Below are positions 15,509 through 22,118 of a DNA stretch of 22,118 nucleotides, piece after piece; position 1 is the stretch's first letter; each line of letters starts with the position of its first letter. The DNA is from Candidatus Methanocomedens sp. (lineage in GTDB: Archaea; Halobacteriota; Methanosarcinia; Methanosarcinales; Methanocomedenaceae). The stretch is taken from assembly GCA_009649835.1 (NCBI GenBank), contig PYCK01000237.1, forward strand, positions 1-22,118, in the 5' to 3' direction. The notes beneath the pieces were generated by a model. That model was not told where the DNA came from. It did not search any database and saw only the letters and a program-made list of their open reading frames with translations. The translations under genes were made by a program, and so were the position numbers.

Positions 15509-15691
15509 GCTCTTATCAGGCATGTACAGCTTATATTGCGCAGGTGTTTTTCTAAACTTCGAAATGACAGATGGGCTTTCACCCTTGTCAATTTGTTTTC
15601 ATTATTCAAAGGCGATGCATGGATTTACGCAGGAATCAAACGAGATACAAAGTTCATAGTAGGTTTTGCAGTAGGAAAAAGAACTCAAAAT

Positions 15692-15817
15692 GTATCCACT
15701 TCAAATCTAAGGGTAATTTAAAAATTATTAGACAGGATTAACAGGATCGGCAGGATATACCGCAACGCCAACATCCTGTAAATCCGGTCAAAATACCATG
15801 CTTTTTGAAGTGGATAC
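15692..15817. mobile_element. MITE-like element with 14-bp inverted repeats and 8-bp target duplication
   Basis: The element is 126 bp. Its ends, GTATCCACTTCAAA (15692-15705) and TTTGAAGTGGATAC (15804-15817), are perfect inverted repeats. The flanks CTCAAAAT at 15684-15691 and 15818-15825 are a perfect direct repeat, the expected target-site duplication. It has no coding capacity for a transposase and must have been moved in trans. It sits in the IS1-type remnant, and removing element plus one flank restores that frame. Families with 8-9 bp duplications include IS1, IS6, IS256 and IS1595; I cannot name the parent. Confidence 0.85.
15731..15789 (+). repeat. Internal hairpin of the MITE
   Basis: GACAGGATTAACAGGAT (15731-15747) and ATCCTGTAAATCCGGTC (15773-15789) are inverted, pairing at 15 of 17 positions around a 25-base loop. 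A third CAGGAT copy at 15751-15756 sits in the loop. The structure lies near the centre of the MITE and could form a strong stem in single-stranded DNA or RNA. Confidence 0.7.
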
Positions 15818-15987
15818 CTCAAAATACCTATGACACTTTTCTGAAGCGTGTAATGAATGGAATGGAGCAGCCAATCCCATCCAATTGAATTCTATAGTGT
15901 TGCTTAACTACCTGTCCGCTGGAAGGGGTGCACTCCACAATACGGCTTATCTACATAGTATACTATAAACTTCTGGACTCTGGGGCC

Positions 15988-16000
15988 AAAAAGCTTAAAT
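15988..16000 (+). promoter_or_regulatory. BRE/TATA promoter of wrbA
   Basis: AAAAAGCTTAAAT is a purine-rich BRE followed by a TATA-like TTAAAT. It lies 38-50 bases before the ATG at 16038, so transcription would begin near 16025, just at or before the GGAG site. It follows about 100 bases (15889-15987) in which I see nothing. Confidence 0.45.
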
Positions 16001-16037
16001 GCAAGGATTCCATACCTAAAATATGGAGATGGGATAT

Positions 16038-16685
16038 ATGAAGGTCTTAATCGTCTACTATTCAATGTACGGTCATGTTCACCGTATGGCAGAGGCTGTT
16101 GCAAAAGGCGCAAGTGTTGTTGAGGGTGCAGAGGTTGCGATACGCCGCGTCCCTGAGACGCTGCCAGCAGATGTGCTCGAGAAGATGGGGGCAGTAGAAG
16201 CGCAGGAGACGTTTGCCCACATCCCGATATGTACTCTTGATGAATTCGCTTTTGCTGATGCGATCATCTTTGGCACGCCAACGCGATTTGGTAATATGTG
16301 CGCTCAGATGCGTCAGTTCCTTGATGCTACCGGCGAACTCTGGAAGGAGGCGGCACTTACAGGCAAGGTGGGAAGTGTATTTACGAGTTCTGCTACACAG
16401 CATGGAGGTCAGGAATCAACCATTCTCAGTTTTCATATAACTCTCCTGCATCACGGAATGATCATTGTGGGCTTGCCGTATCTCTTCGAAGATCAGATGC
16501 GTATCGATGAGATCACAGGCGGGTCACCTTACGGCGCATCGACGATCGCCGGTAACAGCGGTGAGCGCATGCCAAGCGAGAATGAGCTGGCTGCAGCAAG
16601 GTTTCAGGGGAAATACGTCGCAATGATCGCATCAAAGCTTGCAGGAAACCGGAGAGAGATAATTGATGCTATGCGCGAGATGTAA
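16038..16685 (+). CDS. wrbA: WrbA-type NAD(P)H:quinone oxidoreductase (flavodoxin fold)
   Basis: This 215-residue protein matches WrbA, an FMN enzyme that reduces quinones by two electrons. The FMN phosphate loop is near the start (VYYSMYGHVHRMAEAVAKG), followed by the WrbA landmarks FGTPTRFGNMCAQMRQFLD, VFTSSATQHGGQES, and GGSPYGASTIAG near the end. Length fits the family (about 200-215). GGAG at 16025-16028 is nine bases before the ATG at 16038, which also puts the first beta strand at the N terminus; in-frame ATGs at 16023 and 16029 are alternatives. The methyltransferase gene follows within about seven bases, suggesting an operon. Confidence 0.93.
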   Translation: MKVLIVYYSMYGHVHRMAEAVAKGASVVEGAEVAIRRVPETLPADVLEKMGAVEAQETFAHIPICTLDEFAFADAIIFGTPTRFGNMCAQMRQFLDATGELWKEAALTGKVGSVFTSSATQHGGQESTILSFHITLLHHGMIIVGLPYLFEDQMRIDEITGGSPYGASTIAGNSGERMPSENELAAARFQGKYVAMIASKLAGNRREIIDAMREM

Positions 16686-16692
16686 GTGGGAT

Positions 16693-17496
16693 ATGCCAGA
16701 GGATACCCCTGGAGAAATCGAGGATATCCAAAAGGAATGGGATGAACGATCCACGAGTTATGATGCGTATTTCAACACATTTGGGGGAAAGTTAGATGAG
16801 TATTTGAGATGGAAATTGATAAAGGAATCTCTTCCTGAAGATAAGACTGCAAGAATCCTTGATGCCGGCGGGGGAACTGGTATGGTGGCACTCCCTCTTG
16901 CAGGGATGGGTTATGCGGTAACGCTCTTTGATCTTTCACCAGGGCAACTGAGGGTGGCAGAGGAGAAATTGCGAAAGCATGAATTATCAGAAGCGGTTGA
17001 GATCATAGAGGCAGACATCGCCGAGCTTCCATTTCCTGACGAGTTCTTTGATCTCGTGCTCGCTGTGAGGGGCCCCATCTCCCTTGCGACAGAACCCTCA
17101 AAAGCAGTTGTGGAGCTTTCCAGGGTGACAAAGAGGGGCGGGCGGATCTGTGTGGATGTCTCCAGCCGTTATTGGGCTGTGATCCGGAAGTATGGCAGAG
17201 ATCCTGAGACTGCGCTTAAGTTGATCAGGTCTGAGCTGGATCATGTCCACGGGGCTCATGGTTTCGGGAGGGTGTTTAGCCCGGAAGAGCTTGAGGAGAC
17301 CTTTGGGAGGAATGGTATAAAGGTCACTGGGATCTACGGAGATTTTGCATACTATCTTCCTGAAGAGATGCGAAAGGCAACGAAATGGGAGGAAAGATCA
17401 TATAATCAGGTTACCGAGATACTTGAGCGCTTGAGCAGGGAATCATCGGTTACAGGGATGGGAAATGACCTGATACTGGTAGGGGAGAAGTATTGA
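16693..17496 (+). CDS. Class I SAM-dependent methyltransferase
   Basis: This 267-residue protein has the Rossmann-like methyltransferase core. Motif I is LDAGGGTG (residues 56-63), the acidic end of the second strand is TLFDLSPGQLRVAEEKL, and motif III-like ADIAELPFPDEFFDLVLAVRG follows in order. It resembles the UbiE/Methyltransf_11 group; the substrate cannot be told. ATG 16693 is chosen because the protein then begins just before the conserved KEWDERSTSYD start typical of this group, but its ribosome site is poor (GTGGG very close). The alternative TTG 16663 or ATG 16666 has GGAG upstream and would add a CxxC segment (CARCKW) while overlapping wrbA. A broken paralogue lies at 18355-18507. 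Confidence 0.85.
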   Translation: MPEDTPGEIEDIQKEWDERSTSYDAYFNTFGGKLDEYLRWKLIKESLPEDKTARILDAGGGTGMVALPLAGMGYAVTLFDLSPGQLRVAEEKLRKHELSEAVEIIEADIAELPFPDEFFDLVLAVRGPISLATEPSKAVVELSRVTKRGGRICVDVSSRYWAVIRKYGRDPETALKLIRSELDHVHGAHGFGRVFSPEELEETFGRNGIKVTGIYGDFAYYLPEEMRKATKWEERSYNQVTEILERLSRESSVTGMGNDLILVGEKY

Positions 17497-17571
17497 GGAT
17501 GCTGCCATGATAAACTTTATCTACCCGACCAACAGCGTATGGATGTAAGAAATGACAGGTGGTGTTATGTT

Positions 17572-17853
17572 ATGACAATGGTGCACATCGAAGGTGAGGA
17601 TAAAGGAAAAATTATACTTTATGCTTTAAGCACATGCGTATGGTGCAAGGAGACAAAGAAGCTGCTAACAGAGTTGGGTGTGGATTTCCACTACGTATAT
17701 GTCGATTTACTTAAAGGAGATGAGATGGAAAAAGTTCTGGATGAGATGAAGGTCCATAACCCAGTATGCTCATTTCCCACACTGGTGTTGGATGATAAAA
17801 CATGCATTATAGGCCATAATGAAGGGAGGATAAGGGAGGTTCTGGGGAAATGA
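17572..17853 (+). CDS. Glutaredoxin-like thiol-disulfide oxidoreductase
   Basis: This 93-residue protein has the thioredoxin fold of the NrdH/glutaredoxin group: a strand (KIILYAL) leads into the redox motif C22-V-W-C25, and a cis-proline follows in CSFPTLVLDD. It should shuttle electrons to protein disulfides. AGGTGGTG at 17557-17564 is seven bases before ATG 17572, which decides the start; the frame opens at 17539 but those residues match nothing. It overlaps the FTR-rubredoxin gene by four bases (ATGA), so the two are coupled and probably redox partners: ferredoxin to reductase to glutaredoxin to target. Confidence 0.88.
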   Translation: MTMVHIEGEDKGKIILYALSTCVWCKETKKLLTELGVDFHYVYVDLLKGDEMEKVLDEMKVHNPVCSFPTLVLDDKTCIIGHNEGRIREVLGK

Positions 17854-18347
17854 AGGAGATAATAGAGACTGGCACAGAGGAACTTCATGCTCGTCTGGAT
17901 AAAGAGGCTGAAGAGGCAGGATACCACTTAAATCCCGATGCCAGGCACGCTAAGGATCTGGTCAGTGGAATGCTTGTGAACGAGAAGAGATATGGATACT
18001 GGGCATGTCCGTGCAGATTAGCAACTGGTGATAAAGAGGACGACCTTGACATCATCTGTCCCTGCGATTATAGAGACCAGGATGTAGAGGAGTACGGCGC
18101 CTGTTATTGTGGACTCTATGTATCAGAGAGTGTCATCGAAGGCGAAAAAAGTGTAGCGCCCATACCCGAAAGGCGGAAACCACCTGAAGAAAGGAAGGGG
18201 AGTGAACAGATGCCCACCACGATATTCTCCCTCCCACTCCCTGTGTGGAGATGCCGTGTCTGCGGATACTTATGTGCACGGGACGGACCGCCCGGAGTGT
18301 GTCCAATATGCAAGGTGAAGGCGGAAAGGTTTGAAAGGTTCATGTAG
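17850..18347 (+). CDS. Ferredoxin:disulfide reductase (FTR beta type) fused to a rubredoxin domain
   Basis: This 165-residue protein joins two redox domains. Residues ~1-95 are the FTR catalytic domain with its six signature cysteines in three Cys-x-Cys pairs: CPC (53-55), CPC (70-72) and CYC (85-87). In FTR these hold a [4Fe-4S] cluster next to the redox disulfide that ferredoxin reduces. Residues ~132-165 are a short rubredoxin-like domain with CRVC (135-138) and CPIC (151-154) for one iron. A proline/charged linker joins them. Such fusions occur in methanogens. The ATG overlaps the glutaredoxin stop; GGAGG stands just upstream. The rubredoxin may pass electrons to or from the cluster. All ten ligands are intact. 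Confidence 0.92.
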   Translation: MKEIIETGTEELHARLDKEAEEAGYHLNPDARHAKDLVSGMLVNEKRYGYWACPCRLATGDKEDDLDIICPCDYRDQDVEEYGACYCGLYVSESVIEGEKSVAPIPERRKPPEERKGSEQMPTTIFSLPLPVWRCRVCGYLCARDGPPGVCPICKVKAERFERFM

Positions 18348-18354
18348 TATTTGT

Positions 18355-18507
18355 GCAAGAATTCCGGATGCCGGTGGGGGAACTGGTGTGATAGCCCTGC
18401 CTCTGGCAAGTATGGGTTATGAGGTAACACTCTTTTATCTCTCACCAGGACAACTCAGGGTAGCAGAGGAAAAATTGCGCAAAACCGGGTTATTAGAAGA
18501 TGTTTAG
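18355..18507 (+). pseudogene. Truncated second copy of the methyltransferase core
   Basis: This stretch reads ARIPDAGGGTGVIALPLASM and onward to KLRKTGLLEDV before a TAG at 18505-18507. It aligns without gaps to residues ~54-103 of the methyltransferase at 16693-17496, and the DNA (16849-16995) is similar, roughly four of five bases by eye. The TAG corresponds to GAG in the intact gene. There is no start codon with a ribosome site and the rest of the fold is missing, so it is dead. It lies between the FTR-rubredoxin gene and korA, and its last bases blend into the korA AAGGAGG site. Confidence 0.8.
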
Positions 18508-18522
18508 ATCAAGGAGGAAAAT

Positions 18523-20193
18523 ATGATCGATATAAGTATGATCATTTCTGGCTCAGCCGGTCAGGGGATCCAGACCGTAGGATATATACTCGCCAAAACT
18601 GCCTCAAAAGCAGGATATAACGTTTTTTCGTGGCAGGAGTATGAATCAAGGATTCGCGGAGGATCAAATAGCTATCGTATACGGATCAGCGATTACCCAA
18701 TAAACGCTCCCTTCGTCAAGGCAGATATTTTGCTGTCATTAGACAAGAAATCCAACGAAAAATATCTCCCGCTGCTTAAAGAGGACGGAATCATACTTGA
18801 TGAACATCAGACAGGAAAGAGGATAATAAACGTACCTTTCGTAGGTATAGCCCAACAAACGTTCCGGAATAAACTCTTTGCGAATGTGGTAGCAGTTGGA
18901 GCGCTGGGTGCTGTCATAGGAATCGATCCTGACTCACTTAATAAAGTAATATCCAGCCAATTCTCCCGTAAAGGCGAAGAGATAGTAAGTAAAAATATCG
19001 CTGCTGCAGCAGAAGGATATCGCACTGCAAGAAAGAGCTGTGAAGGGATATGTTCCTGGATACTTCCAAAAATAGAGCAACAATATTACCTCATATCCGG
19101 AAATGAAGCCCTGGCACTTGGCGCAGCGGCTGCAGGATGCCGCTTTATGGCTGCTTATCCAATGACGCCTTCTACAGGAATAATTACCTATTTATCAAAG
19201 CACAAAGACAGACTGAAGATATTCACTGAACAGGCTGAAGATGAGATAGCTGCGATCAATATGGCTATAGGTGCAAGTTATGCTGGAGTGAGATCAATGA
19301 CAGCATCATCCGGTGGCGGTTTTGCTCTGATGGTTGAAGGAATAAGCCTTGCCGGGATGACTGAAACTCCGGTTGTTATAGTCCTGGGACAAAGGCCTGG
19401 TCCTGCAACCGGTCTTCCTACAAGAACCGAACAGGGCGATCTGCTTTTTGCAATCAATGCCGGCCATGGGGAGTTTCCCAAACTTGTATTTGCGCCATCT
19501 GATCCCAAAGATGCCTTTCACAAGATTGCCCGTGCTTTTAACCTGGCTGAAAAATACCAGATCCCGGCTGTAATCCTGACAGATCAGCACTTAGCTGATT
19601 CATATTTTACAGTGGATAATTTCGAGCTTGATAACATAGTAAATAAGTCATATCTGGCAGATCCGGATACAATAGAGAATTACCGAAGATATCAATTAGA
19701 TCATACCGGTATTTCACCTGCACTCTATCCTGGCCAGAGTCAGCATTTGGTCTGCTGTGACAGCGATGAACATGATGAATACGGTCATATTACAGAAGAC
19801 CTGGAACTCAGGAAGAGGATGGTCGAAAAAAGACTTAAGAAGTTCGAACTGTTAAGACATGAGATCATGCTACCTGAGGAATACCAGATTTCCGGGGCTG
19901 AGGATGTATTTATAAGCTGGGGATCGTCGAAAAACGCTGTCTTCGAAGCAGTAGATAAGCTCAGGGAGAATAAGACAAAGGTAGGAGCGATACATTTTAC
20001 TGAACTTATGCCCCTTCCCGAGTATGAATTTCTACCGGAAAAGAATTACTATACAGTTGAAAGTAATGCTACCGGGCAGCTTGGAAAATTACTCAGGATT
20101 GAGTATAGTATTAATGTGAAAAATCATATCACGTGTTATAATGGTCTGCCGTTGGATCAAGAATACATAATTGAGAGGTTTTTGCATGGTTAA
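18523..20193 (+). CDS. korA: 2-oxoacid:ferredoxin oxidoreductase, fused gamma-alpha subunit
   Basis: This 556-residue protein joins the gamma and alpha domains. The gamma domain (about 1-185) shows SGSAGQGIQTVG (residues 9-20) and QEYESRIRGGSNS, both typical. The alpha domain (about 190-556) has the EALALGAAAAGCRFMAAYPM start and YPMTPST (near 211-217), the family's YPITPS motif, then FTEQAEDEIAAINMAIGAS and PGPATGLPTRTEQGDL. With korB it oxidises 2-oxoacids to acyl-CoA while reducing ferredoxin, or runs in reverse. The substrate, perhaps 2-oxoglutarate, is not proven. Start ATG 18523 has AAGGAGG at 18511-18517, the strongest ribosome site in the window. It overlaps korB by eight bases. No iron-sulfur delta subunit lies nearby. 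Confidence 0.92.
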   Translation: MIDISMIISGSAGQGIQTVGYILAKTASKAGYNVFSWQEYESRIRGGSNSYRIRISDYPINAPFVKADILLSLDKKSNEKYLPLLKEDGIILDEHQTGKRIINVPFVGIAQQTFRNKLFANVVAVGALGAVIGIDPDSLNKVISSQFSRKGEEIVSKNIAAAAEGYRTARKSCEGICSWILPKIEQQYYLISGNEALALGAAAAGCRFMAAYPMTPSTGIITYLSKHKDRLKIFTEQAEDEIAAINMAIGASYAGVRSMTASSGGGFALMVEGISLAGMTETPVVIVLGQRPGPATGLPTRTEQGDLLFAINAGHGEFPKLVFAPSDPKDAFHKIARAFNLAEKYQIPAVILTDQHLADSYFTVDNFELDNIVNKSYLADPDTIENYRRYQLDHTGISPALYPGQSQHLVCCDSDEHDEYGHITEDLELRKRMVEKRLKKFELLRHEIMLPEEYQISGAEDVFISWGSSKNAVFEAVDKLRENKTKVGAIHFTELMPLPEYEFLPEKNYYTVESNATGQLGKLLRIEYSINVKNHITCYNGLPLDQEYIIERFLHG

Positions 20194-21049
20194 ATTGGAA
20201 GACTATAGCAGCAATATAGAGAACCAGTGGTGTCCCGGATGTTCAAATTTTGGGATACTAACTGCAATGAAGCATGCTTTATTAGCCCTGGATAAAAACC
20301 CTGAAGAGATTTGCCTGGTTTCAGGTATCGGTCAGGCTGCGAAGTTACCGCATTATTTGAAATGCAACTTTTTTAACGGGCTTCATGGCAGGGCCCTGCC
20401 TATTGCTGTTTCAATTAATATTGTGAATCCGGAACTGACCACTATTGTAGTGACAGGTGATGGTGACTGCTATGGCGAGGGTGGAAATCATTTCCTGCAT
20501 ACTATTCGCAGGAACCCGGATATTACACTTATAGTGCATAATAACCAGATATACGGACTCACTAAAGGACAGGCTTCACCTACTACTGATCTGTGGGATA
20601 AAACCAGGCTTCAGTTTGAAGGGGTCGAACTCGAGCCTTTATTGCCACTGGCAACAGCATTGTTGCATGGATGCTCATTCATTGCCAGAGGATATGCAGG
20701 AGATATCAAACACCTGAGCGAATTATTCTTAGAAGCAATACGCTTTAAGGGTTTCTCTTACGTGGATGTGATCCAACCCTGCATAAGTTATGGAACACAT
20801 ACTGCAAGCTGGTATAAAGAGAGAATGTATAAACTGCCGCCTGATTATGATTTTAATAATAAGGGGGAAGCACTGGTAAAAACAACTGAATGGGGCGAAA
20901 AAATCCCGATTGGAATATTATATAGAAACGACAAACAGCGCAGGCTCTTCGGTGATCATTTCAAAGAGACGACCTTTAACGGCAAGTTGACTGAACTTGG
21001 ATTTCCTCCTCATAAAACAATAATTGAAATGATGGAGGAATTCAGATAA
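20186..21049 (+). CDS. korB: 2-oxoacid:ferredoxin oxidoreductase, beta subunit (TPP-binding)
   Basis: This 287-residue subunit binds thiamine diphosphate: GDGD at residues 91-94 starts the TPP/Mg motif, with GGNHFLH after it and IVHNNQIYGLTKGQASPTT closing it. WCPGCSNFG (15-23) carries two of the cluster-binding cysteines, and further cysteines (CNFF, CISYGTH) provide the rest. The ATG at 20186 lies inside the end of korA with GAGAGG eight bases upstream; the TTG at 20171 is less likely. Together with the gamma-alpha fusion this is the two-subunit form found in Sulfolobus and haloarchaea rather than the four-subunit form common in methanogens. Its stop overlaps the convergent YyaL gene. Confidence 0.93.
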   Translation: MVKLEDYSSNIENQWCPGCSNFGILTAMKHALLALDKNPEEICLVSGIGQAAKLPHYLKCNFFNGLHGRALPIAVSINIVNPELTTIVVTGDGDCYGEGGNHFLHTIRRNPDITLIVHNNQIYGLTKGQASPTTDLWDKTRLQFEGVELEPLLPLATALLHGCSFIARGYAGDIKHLSELFLEAIRFKGFSYVDVIQPCISYGTHTASWYKERMYKLPPDYDFNNKGEALVKTTEWGEKIPIGILYRNDKQRRLFGDHFKETTFNGKLTELGFPPHKTIIEMMEEFR

Positions 21050-22118
21050 GCGCTTGTCTCAAATCATCTAAATTTGTGACTGGAGTCTTGCAGGTGAAGT
21101 TTTCACAAATATACACAGTTGGATTACCTTGAATGGCTACCCTGTTTCTAATTAATGGTATCAGATCCAAAAGTTCATCCGCAGTAACATCAGAATCTAT
21201 TAAGATGAGGATTCTATTTGGCACAAAATGACGGTTGATCTCAGCCACAAATGCGTCGGCCTCTTTACTTGTTTGACTTACTATCACTATTTGCAAAGGG
21301 CTGCTTAGATAGAAATCAACACCACAAAGCATTTGTGTGTGTGCCAGGGGATTTTGCTCTAATTGCTCACCGAAGGCAAGAAAAATTTTTTCAGCATATG
21401 TTGTCAGCTCCTCATTGCCGGTTATTGCTGCAAGTCTAAGCAGGTTGTGTGCGGCAATTGAATTGCCAGAAGGAGTTGGTCCATCATAAGCCTCTTTTAT
21501 AGATACAATAAGTTCAGTTTCACCAGAGGCATTGAAATAAAACCCTCCATCTGATTTATCCCAGAACATCTTTATCATACTTTCATTTAATTGGATGGCT
21601 TTTTTTAGCCATTGCGGATCGAAACTGGCCTCATACAGATCGAGCAGTGCTGCAATAAAAAAGGTGTAATCTTCCAGATTTGCAGGAATCGCAACTTCGT
21701 GATCCCTATAGCGTCTATATAATTGTCCTTCTGTTAAGAGATTATCAAGGATGAACCGGGCTGCTGAAGTTGCCACTTCTAAAAAGCGTTCATCATGCAA
21801 TACCTGATATCCTGCTGAAAAAGCGCTGATCATCAGACCGTTCAATCCGGTAATGATCTTATCATCGGTTGCCGGTCGTACCCTTTGGTTACGTGCATTG
21901 AGAAGCTGCTGCATGGCCTTAATTGTAGCATCCGGATAGTTCACATCACGAACTGGTTTGGTTATATGAAATACGCTGCTGCCTCCTTCAAAGTTCCCTT
22001 GCTGAGTTATTCCGAAGTATTGGCAGATGATTTCGCTTAGCTCGTTATCAAGAACTGAATTTATCTCAGTAGGTGACCATACATAGAATGCACCTTCACT
22101 ACCTTCGCTATCAGCATC
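21042..22118 (-). CDS. C-terminal part of a YyaL/DUF255 thioredoxin-domain protein, cut by the window edge
   Basis: The minus-strand frame is open from the window edge to a TGA at 21044-21042, giving 358 residues. A GTG at 21944 is not the start: reading on upstream gives DADSEGSEGAFYVWSPTEI and QQGNFEGG, which are typical YyaL motifs just after the N-terminal thioredoxin-like domain. That domain lies beyond the window. The visible part is the alpha/alpha-barrel region, with repeated helices (TGLNGLMISAFSAGYQVL, LEDYTFFIAALLDLYEA, YDGPTPSGNSIAAHNLLRLA). YyaL proteins (spermatogenesis-associated 20 in animals) have no settled reaction. It is convergent with korB, the two stops overlapping by eight bases. 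Confidence 0.88.
   Translation of the reverse strand, partial: DADSEGSEGAFYVWSPTEINSVLDNELSEIICQYFGITQQGNFEGGSSVFHITKPVRDVNYPDATIKAMQQLLNARNQRVRPATDDKIITGLNGLMISAFSAGYQVLHDERFLEVATSAARFILDNLLTEGQLYRRYRDHEVAIPANLEDYTFFIAALLDLYEASFDPQWLKKAIQLNESMIKMFWDKSDGGFYFNASGETELIVSIKEAYDGPTPSGNSIAAHNLLRLAAITGNEELTTYAEKIFLAFGEQLEQNPLAHTQMLCGVDFYLSSPLQIVIVSQTSKEADAFVAEINRHFVPNRILILIDSDVTADELLDLIPLIRNRVAIQGNPTVYICENFTCKTPVTNLDDLRQALI

Larger units (their letters stand above)
15536..15888 (+). pseudogene. IS1-type transposase remnant, interrupted by a MITE
   Basis: The frame from about 15536 reads NDRWAF then DAWIYAGIKRDTKFIVGFAVGKRTQ, resembling the C-terminal catalytic half of IS1 transposases (DExW-S-F, then WL-x-YA...R-x-T-K-x-VG...G-x-RT). 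The expected D-E pair appears as N-D, and the N-terminal zinc-finger half is missing. The frame is broken by the 126-bp element at 15692-15817. Joining 15691 to 15826 restores it: GKRTQNTYDTFLKRVMNGMEQ, ending at TGA 15886-15888. This junction fits the IS1 family, where a leucine/arginine-rich helix follows the G-x-RT motif. The remnant is dead through truncation, substitution and insertion. The family assignment rests on motif resemblance. Confidence 0.65.

Noticed and set aside
15536..15721. 61-codon frame as an intact small gene
   Set aside because: Its end is created by the MITE insertion and its sequence is a decayed fragment of an IS1-type transposase.
16663..16692. Upstream extension of the methyltransferase adding a CxxC segment
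   Set aside because: The added residues come from out-of-frame wrbA coding sequence and only one CxxC is present. It has the better ribosome site, so it is noted as an alternative rather than chosen.

Overview
This window is archaeal and fits a Methanosarcinales-type methanogen or methane-oxidising relative (ANME-2 or Methanoperedens-like). Evidence: a complete A-type ATP synthase operon in the Methanosarcina order H-I-K-E-C-F-A-B-D-G; many TTG starts next to Shine-Dalgarno sites; TATA-like promoters; an ArcS-type archaeosine domain; a ferredoxin:disulfide reductase fused to rubredoxin; and a two-subunit 2-oxoacid:ferredoxin oxidoreductase. Genus-level assignment is not possible from the sequence alone.

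Layout. (1) Positions 1-2490: the 5' end of a minus-strand gene, a six-TPR protein, and a chagasin-type (I42) cysteine-peptidase-inhibitor lipoprotein. (2) Positions 2514-6058: two divergent DUF72 proteins sharing a ~50-bp promoter region (the plus-strand one carries a SWIM-like zinc-binding tail), then a stand-alone ArcS-signature protein with an 11-residue tandem-repeat tail, then an O6-alkylguanine-DNA methyltransferase. This may be a nucleic-acid modification or repair neighbourhood. (3) Positions 6340-6825: an unrecognised 161-residue protein. (4) Positions 7089-15508: the ATP synthase operon, tightly packed with overlapping or abutting genes, ending in the 45-residue membrane protein AhaG. 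(5) Positions 15536-15888: a degenerate IS1-type transposase fragment interrupted by a 126-bp MITE-like element with perfect 14-bp terminal inverted repeats and a perfect 8-bp target duplication. (6) Positions 16038-18347: WrbA flavoprotein, SAM methyltransferase, glutaredoxin-like protein and FTR-rubredoxin fusion, followed by a broken second copy of the methyltransferase core. (7) Positions 18523-21049: 2-oxoacid:ferredoxin oxidoreductase gamma-alpha fusion and beta subunits. (8) Positions 21042-22118, minus strand: the C-terminal part of a YyaL/DUF255 protein running off the window and overlapping korB tail to tail.

Functionally, the ATP synthase uses the H+/Na+ gradient, the oxidoreductase produces or uses reduced ferredoxin, and the FTR-rubredoxin/glutaredoxin pair probably passes ferredoxin electrons to protein disulfides. 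The best-supported novel observation is the nested mobile element at 15684-15825: removing it with one target copy restores the transposase reading frame. No tRNA, rRNA or CRISPR array was seen.
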